Source of the DNA: Candidatus Melainabacteria bacterium
GTDB taxonomy: Bacteria; Cyanobacteriota; Vampirovibrionia; Obscuribacterales; Obscuribacteraceae
DNA: 39,108 nt
Assembly (NCBI GenBank): GCA_013288645.1
Contig: JABDBL010000023.1
Span: forward strand, 1 to 39,108
Direction: 5' to 3'
A program made the translations under genes and the position numbers. The notes beneath the pieces are model-generated. The model saw only the letters and a list, made by a program, of their open reading frames with translations. It was not told where the DNA came from and made no database searches. Every line of letters starts with the position of its first letter. The first letter of the stretch is position 1. Positions 35,282-39,108 of the stretch are shown piece by piece.

Positions 35282-36631
35282 ATGACTTTATCAAAGCAGT
35301 TTCGATTTTTTCTGGTAGCTCTTTTTGTAGTTGGTGCTTTTGTATGTTTTGCATCGGCTGTTCAAGCCGTGACTGCTCCTCCTACTATTACTCCGGGTGG
35401 TTCTGCTACATATGCAGTTAAGCAGTCAGTTAATATGACAGCCGGCGCAGGGGCGCAAATTTATTACACTTTGGATGGCAGCACGCCCACTACCGCTTCT
35501 ACACTCTACACCGCTGAAGTTCTTCTCTATAGCTCTACTGTTGTTAAAGCTATTGCTGTGCTGTCTGGTGTTAGTAGTACTGTAACGGTCTCTAATATAG
35601 TAATCGACTACAACGCGGCTACCGTGCTTGGGCCCTACCCCCCACAGTGGTGGTATAGGAGTGATTTTGGAATAACCAGCTCAGCAGGAGCAGTCAGTCA
35701 ATGGTTGGATGTTTCTGGCAATAGTAATGTTGCGACTCAAACAAATTCTTCCAATCAGCCAACTTTGGTGAGTGATGCTATTAATGGCTTGCCTTGCGTA
35801 AACTTCAATGGCTCAACACAGTACTTGCAATTTCCCTCTCAATTTATTTATTGGCCTGAGGGTGCCACTATGTTTGTGGTCACCAAGCCAGCAAGTGCCA
35901 CCGCTACCGGTCAGTTTATTAGTACTGGAGCTGGCACTCTAACGAATAGTTTGGCATTTGGACAAAATTCCGGCGATACTTCTTTTTCTGTCTATTATCG
36001 TACCACTGGCAGTTCTGTAAGCAACACTACGGCTGTGTCACTGCAATATCAGCTGGTAGAGATTTTATATGATGGTGTTAGCACAGGTACTTTGTTTAAT
36101 AACGGCAATCAAACTGCTCAGAGCACAGCACTAAGTTATGGACCAGACATAACCTGCACAAATAATTATCTTGGACAATCTACAGCTGGTGGCAGTTTTT
36201 ATTCTGGGCAGATAGCAGAAATGATTATTTACAGAGCGCCAATAACTATTTCTCAGCGCACAGCGATAGAAAGTTATTTACAACAAAAATATCAATTTAC
36301 CTTACAATCGCCGCCGGCTCCAATAATTAGTGTAGCTACAAGCACACTGGCTGGCCCTTCTGAAATAGCTATTGCAGGTCAAAATGGTGCAGCAATATAT
36401 TACACAACGGATGGTACAACCCCTACAACGAGCTCGACACTTTACACTGGTCCGGTGAGCGTATATTACACGCAGACTTTAAAAGCTATTGCAGTGACAA
36501 ATGGCAATAGCAGTAGTATTAGTAGCGCTACTTATACTTTAAACTCAACACAATGGCCAGCGCCTAATTCTGGTGATATGACACCATTACAAATACAATT
36601 ACAAATCCCCACTAATTCTGTACCTCAATAA
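35282..36631 (+). CDS. Secreted protein with two chitobiase-C-terminal-like domains around a LamG-like domain
   Basis: 449 residues with a signal peptide (FFLVALFVVGAFVCFASAVQA). Residues about 35-108 and 345-425 are two copies of the chitobiase/beta-hexosaminidase C-terminal-type module: IYYTLDGSTPTTASTLYTAE in the first, IYYTTDGTTPTTSSTLYTGP in the second, each followed by VKAIAV or LKAIAV. Between them, about 115-335, lies a concanavalin-like/LamG-type domain with WLDVSGNSNVATQTN, VNFNGSTQYL, a probable LFNNGNQTAQS strand and GQIAEMIIYRAPITISQRTA. These modules usually bind sugars or act as spacers; no catalytic domain is present. The following RHS gene starts 20 bases after its stop, suggesting joint expression and a shared role at the surface. 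Confidence 0.75.
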   Translation: MTLSKQFRFFLVALFVVGAFVCFASAVQAVTAPPTITPGGSATYAVKQSVNMTAGAGAQIYYTLDGSTPTTASTLYTAEVLLYSSTVVKAIAVLSGVSSTVTVSNIVIDYNAATVLGPYPPQWWYRSDFGITSSAGAVSQWLDVSGNSNVATQTNSSNQPTLVSDAINGLPCVNFNGSTQYLQFPSQFIYWPEGATMFVVTKPASATATGQFISTGAGTLTNSLAFGQNSGDTSFSVYYRTTGSSVSNTTAVSLQYQLVEILYDGVSTGTLFNNGNQTAQSTALSYGPDITCTNNYLGQSTAGGSFYSGQIAEMIIYRAPITISQRTAIESYLQQKYQFTLQSPPAPIISVATSTLAGPSEIAIAGQNGAAIYYTTDGTTPTTSSTLYTGPVSVYYTQTLKAIAVTNGNSSSISSATYTLNSTQWPAPNSGDMTPLQIQLQIPTNSVPQ

Positions 36632-36651
36632 AGCGAGCCAAATAGAAGACA

Positions 36652-39108
36652 ATGCAAAGCAAAAGAAAAGAGTTATCTAGCAGGTCGTATAGAAAGAGAA
36701 ATGCAATAATTTGGCTGCTAACTTTGCTTATTATTTTCAGTAATTGTGCTCCTATGGTACAGGCTGGTGATTTTGTGCCTAAGGTAATGCCAATACCTCA
36801 GCCACCGCCTGCGATGCCGCCTAAAGTAACCAAAGCGTCTCGTAAAGTTACTATATTCAAAACAAATTTGACCTTCTCCAAAAGTCCAACTGATCAGGAG
36901 CTAGAAACTGCTCGCGTTTTCCTACAGCCTTTAGTGCCCTTGTCTGGCAGTGGCGTAAAAGGCGAGAACGCTGCTTTAGCTAATGCTCTTCTGGCGTTTA
37001 AAACTAGCGTGGAAGATGTATCAGACCTTAAGCATTTTATTGTTAGTTATCCTAATTCTCGTTGGCGTCCTGCTTTGGAATTGAATCTAGGTGCACTTAG
37101 CCTCGAAGCGGGCTATATTAGCGAGGCTTTATCTTATTGGCAATCTGCATGGGAAAAATCTAAAGATGAAAAATCGCCTGCGCTAAAAGCTGTGGCTAAT
37201 GAAGCATTAGCAAACCTAGTACATTTAGAGACAAATTTAGGAAAAAAGACTGAGCTTGAGGAAAATCTCAAAAAGTTTAATAAGCGCAATTTATATGGTT
37301 CTACTGAGCTTAAAGTGCACGAAGCTCAACAAGGTCTAGTTTGCATGAACAAACATCCAGAAACAGCTTATAAATGTGGACCTTTTGCTATTAATAGTAT
37401 TTTGAACACAATTAAGAAGACAAAAGGCAGAACTAAGCTTATAGGAGAAATAAAATCGACAGAAAAAGGCACTAATCTTGCGCAGTTAGAAGATTGGGCT
37501 AAGCAGTCAGGCTTAAAGTATCAAATGGCCAAACGTAGTCCGGGAGCAATGCTAATCACTCCAGCAATTATGCATTGGAAGGTTGGACATTTTGCGGGTG
37601 TTACGGCTTTTAAAAATGGACGTTATCATGTGCAAGATCCTACCTTTGGCAGCAGTGGCAATTTCTGGTTCAAGGCAGATGTATTTGATAAAGAAACTGA
37701 CGGTTATTTTCTGATACCGCAAGGACCACTGCCAAAAGGTTGGCGGGCTATTCCAAATAGCGAAGGTGAAAAGGTTTGGGGTAAAGGTGCTGCAGAAGCC
37801 ACCGATCAGACCAAAACGCCAAGTAACCCCAAACAATGTATGGGCCCTAATTGTGACTGTAATACCACCGGCATGGCTCACGCTTCTGCATTTCTTACTC
37901 AAGCCACATTAAACATTCAGGATATACCATTAAGCTATACGCCGCCAGTTGGTCCTTCTATAGATTTTTTAGTTAATTACAATTACCTAGAAGCTCAACA
38001 GCCTACGTCATTTACCTTTACTAACTTAGGTTCTGATTGGAGTTTGAATTGGGTATCTTACTTAACAGTAGATGGCTCATCAAATGTTACTGTTCGAGTG
38101 CGGGGCGGTGGTTATGAATTATATAACTATGGCTCGCCCACTACTCCCTATGTGCCCAATCTCACGTCGCAGGCTTTAATAGTCAATGAAGGAAGCGGTG
38201 TTTGGCATCGTCAATTGCCAGATGGCACAGTTGAAGTATTCAATCAGGCTGATACTGCTGGTCAAATTTTTATGACTGAGGTTATCGACCCGCAAGCAAA
38301 TTCAGTATCTCTTCAATATGATACTAATTTTCGGCTGACTACTGTAACTGATGCTATTGGTCAAGCTTCGACAATAAGCTATGTTTCTAATACGGTGGGG
38401 AATGTTGGTTTTTATAAAGTAGCAAAAATCACAGATCCATTTTCACGTTATTGCACTTTTACTTATGACTCTACGACGACATTTTTGATATCTATAACTG
38501 ATGTGATAAATCTGGTATCACAATTTGCTGTTGATACCAGTTCGTCAGCAATAACATCGATGACTACGCCTTATGGTACAACGGGTTTTTATCATTATAC
38601 AGCTTTCGGAACGGGCTTACGCTTTACTTTTCCTGATGGCACATGTTCAGTAATAGAAAACTGGATTGGAGATGTAGTACAAACATTTTTTTGGGATAGA
38701 GAAGCACTCATGCTCCATCCCAGTGACCCGGCAAGTTATATTCACACAAATTGTGTCACTACACAATTTTTACTTCTAGATGATTCAACCATTACTGAAG
38801 CACCGGTTGTGGACTTTGTTGTGCCGCCTCTGGAATCCAGAATAACTTACGCATATGAAGGTGAAACACCTTTTACTGATCCAGCATACAATTTTGTTGG
38901 CATAAATAACCGACCGATTTCAATTACCAGAAACCTTAATCCTTCTGGTGCTCCAGTCATTCAAGAATGGCAATATACATACAACACTCTTGGTTATCCG
39001 ACCGAGGCTATAGATCCTGTAGGGCGTACTTTTACCTATACATATGCCACTAACAATATAGACTTGCTAGAAAAGACTCAAACTAAGGGGACAAATAATG
39101 ACCTGAAT
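36652..39108 (+). CDS. Secreted RHS-repeat protein with N-terminal C39-like peptidase domain (runs off the window)
   Basis: Open for 819 codons from the ATG at 36652 to the end of the window, with no stop. A signal peptide (WLLTLLIIFSNCAPMVQAGD) and a Pro-rich stretch come first. Helical repeats resembling TPRs follow (residues about 80-215). Residues about 225-350 look like a papain-fold C39-type peptidase: TAYKCGPFAINSILN (C242), VGHFAGVTAFKNGRYHVQDP (H313, D329), with the Cys-His-Asp set intact. A short Cys-rich link (CMGPNCDCN) leads into the RHS N-terminal region (DIPLSYTPPVGPSIDFLVNY) and then YD/RHS repeats (LQYDTNFRLTTVTDAIGQAS and YTYNTLGYPTEAIDPVGRTF). RHS proteins form hollow shells around a C-terminal effector; the C-terminus is not in the window. 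Follows the two-domain sugar-binding-like gene after 20 bases. Confidence 0.85.
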   Translation, partial: MQSKRKELSSRSYRKRNAIIWLLTLLIIFSNCAPMVQAGDFVPKVMPIPQPPPAMPPKVTKASRKVTIFKTNLTFSKSPTDQELETARVFLQPLVPLSGSGVKGENAALANALLAFKTSVEDVSDLKHFIVSYPNSRWRPALELNLGALSLEAGYISEALSYWQSAWEKSKDEKSPALKAVANEALANLVHLETNLGKKTELEENLKKFNKRNLYGSTELKVHEAQQGLVCMNKHPETAYKCGPFAINSILNTIKKTKGRTKLIGEIKSTEKGTNLAQLEDWAKQSGLKYQMAKRSPGAMLITPAIMHWKVGHFAGVTAFKNGRYHVQDPTFGSSGNFWFKADVFDKETDGYFLIPQGPLPKGWRAIPNSEGEKVWGKGAAEATDQTKTPSNPKQCMGPNCDCNTTGMAHASAFLTQATLNIQDIPLSYTPPVGPSIDFLVNYNYLEAQQPTSFTFTNLGSDWSLNWVSYLTVDGSSNVTVRVRGGGYELYNYGSPTTPYVPNLTSQALIVNEGSGVWHRQLPDGTVEVFNQADTAGQIFMTEVIDPQANSVSLQYDTNFRLTTVTDAIGQASTISYVSNTVGNVGFYKVAKITDPFSRYCTFTYDSTTTFLISITDVINLVSQFAVDTSSSAITSMTTPYGTTGFYHYTAFGTGLRFTFPDGTCSVIENWIGDVVQTFFWDREALMLHPSDPASYIHTNCVTTQFLLLDDSTITEAPVVDFVVPPLESRITYAYEGETPFTDPAYNFVGINNRPISITRNLNPSGAPVIQEWQYTYNTLGYPTEAIDPVGRTFTYTYATNNIDLLEKTQTKGTNNDLN

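Overview
The window looks like a chromosomal segment of a Gram-negative-type bacterium that is moderately AT-rich by eye. An LpxI-type lipid A enzyme, many Sec signal peptides, Tad-like pseudopilin genes, large TPR and RHS surface proteins and a class III glutamine synthetase fit a non-photosynthetic relative of cyanobacteria (Melainabacteria/Vampirovibrionia, for example Obscuribacter-like). This placement rests on gene content alone and is moderate to low confidence. No rRNA, tRNA, CRISPR array, insertion sequence or phage gene was seen.

Layout. 1-6.9 kb is a run of damaged genes: the end of a HipB-like regulator, a hipA kinase gene with a frameshift, then a minus-strand operon reading zwf, sugar-nucleotide-type epimerase, and a fused beta-phosphoglucomutase/GH65 phosphorylase. 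The zwf lacks its whole middle. Each of the other three breaks is a +1 slip at a seven-base homopolymer. 7-11 kb holds intact genes on the plus strand: a DUF1990 protein, 6-phosphogluconate dehydrogenase, an SPW-VKOR-SPW membrane fusion and a short-chain dehydrogenase. 11.4-19.4 kb is an envelope region: a secreted protein ending in a cyclophilin domain behind a copper-monooxygenase-like segment, a secreted protein with a very long Ala-Pro linker, TadG-like and TadE-like proteins, and three secreted proteins of unknown function. 19.5-30.3 kb is mostly housekeeping: lpxI, a TPR protein, YjbQ, glutamine synthetase III, a hotdog thioesterase, a DUF3592-like protein, typA/bipA, rsgA and glpD. 30.5 kb to the end is again extracellular: a TPR protein with a CHAT fold lacking its catalytic pair, a secreted protein of unknown function, a two-domain sugar-binding-like protein, and an RHS protein with an N-terminal C39-like peptidase that runs off the end.

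How it fits together. The first part would have linked disaccharide phosphorolysis (GH65 plus beta-PGM) to glucose-6-phosphate oxidation (zwf, gnd); the first two steps now look broken while gnd is intact. The central and right-hand parts mainly build and decorate the cell surface. The most unusual items are the clustered gene decay, the pseudo-CHAT TPR protein, the secreted PA-linker/Tad-like cluster, the peptidase-RHS fusion, and several strong palindromes at starts and divergent promoters.
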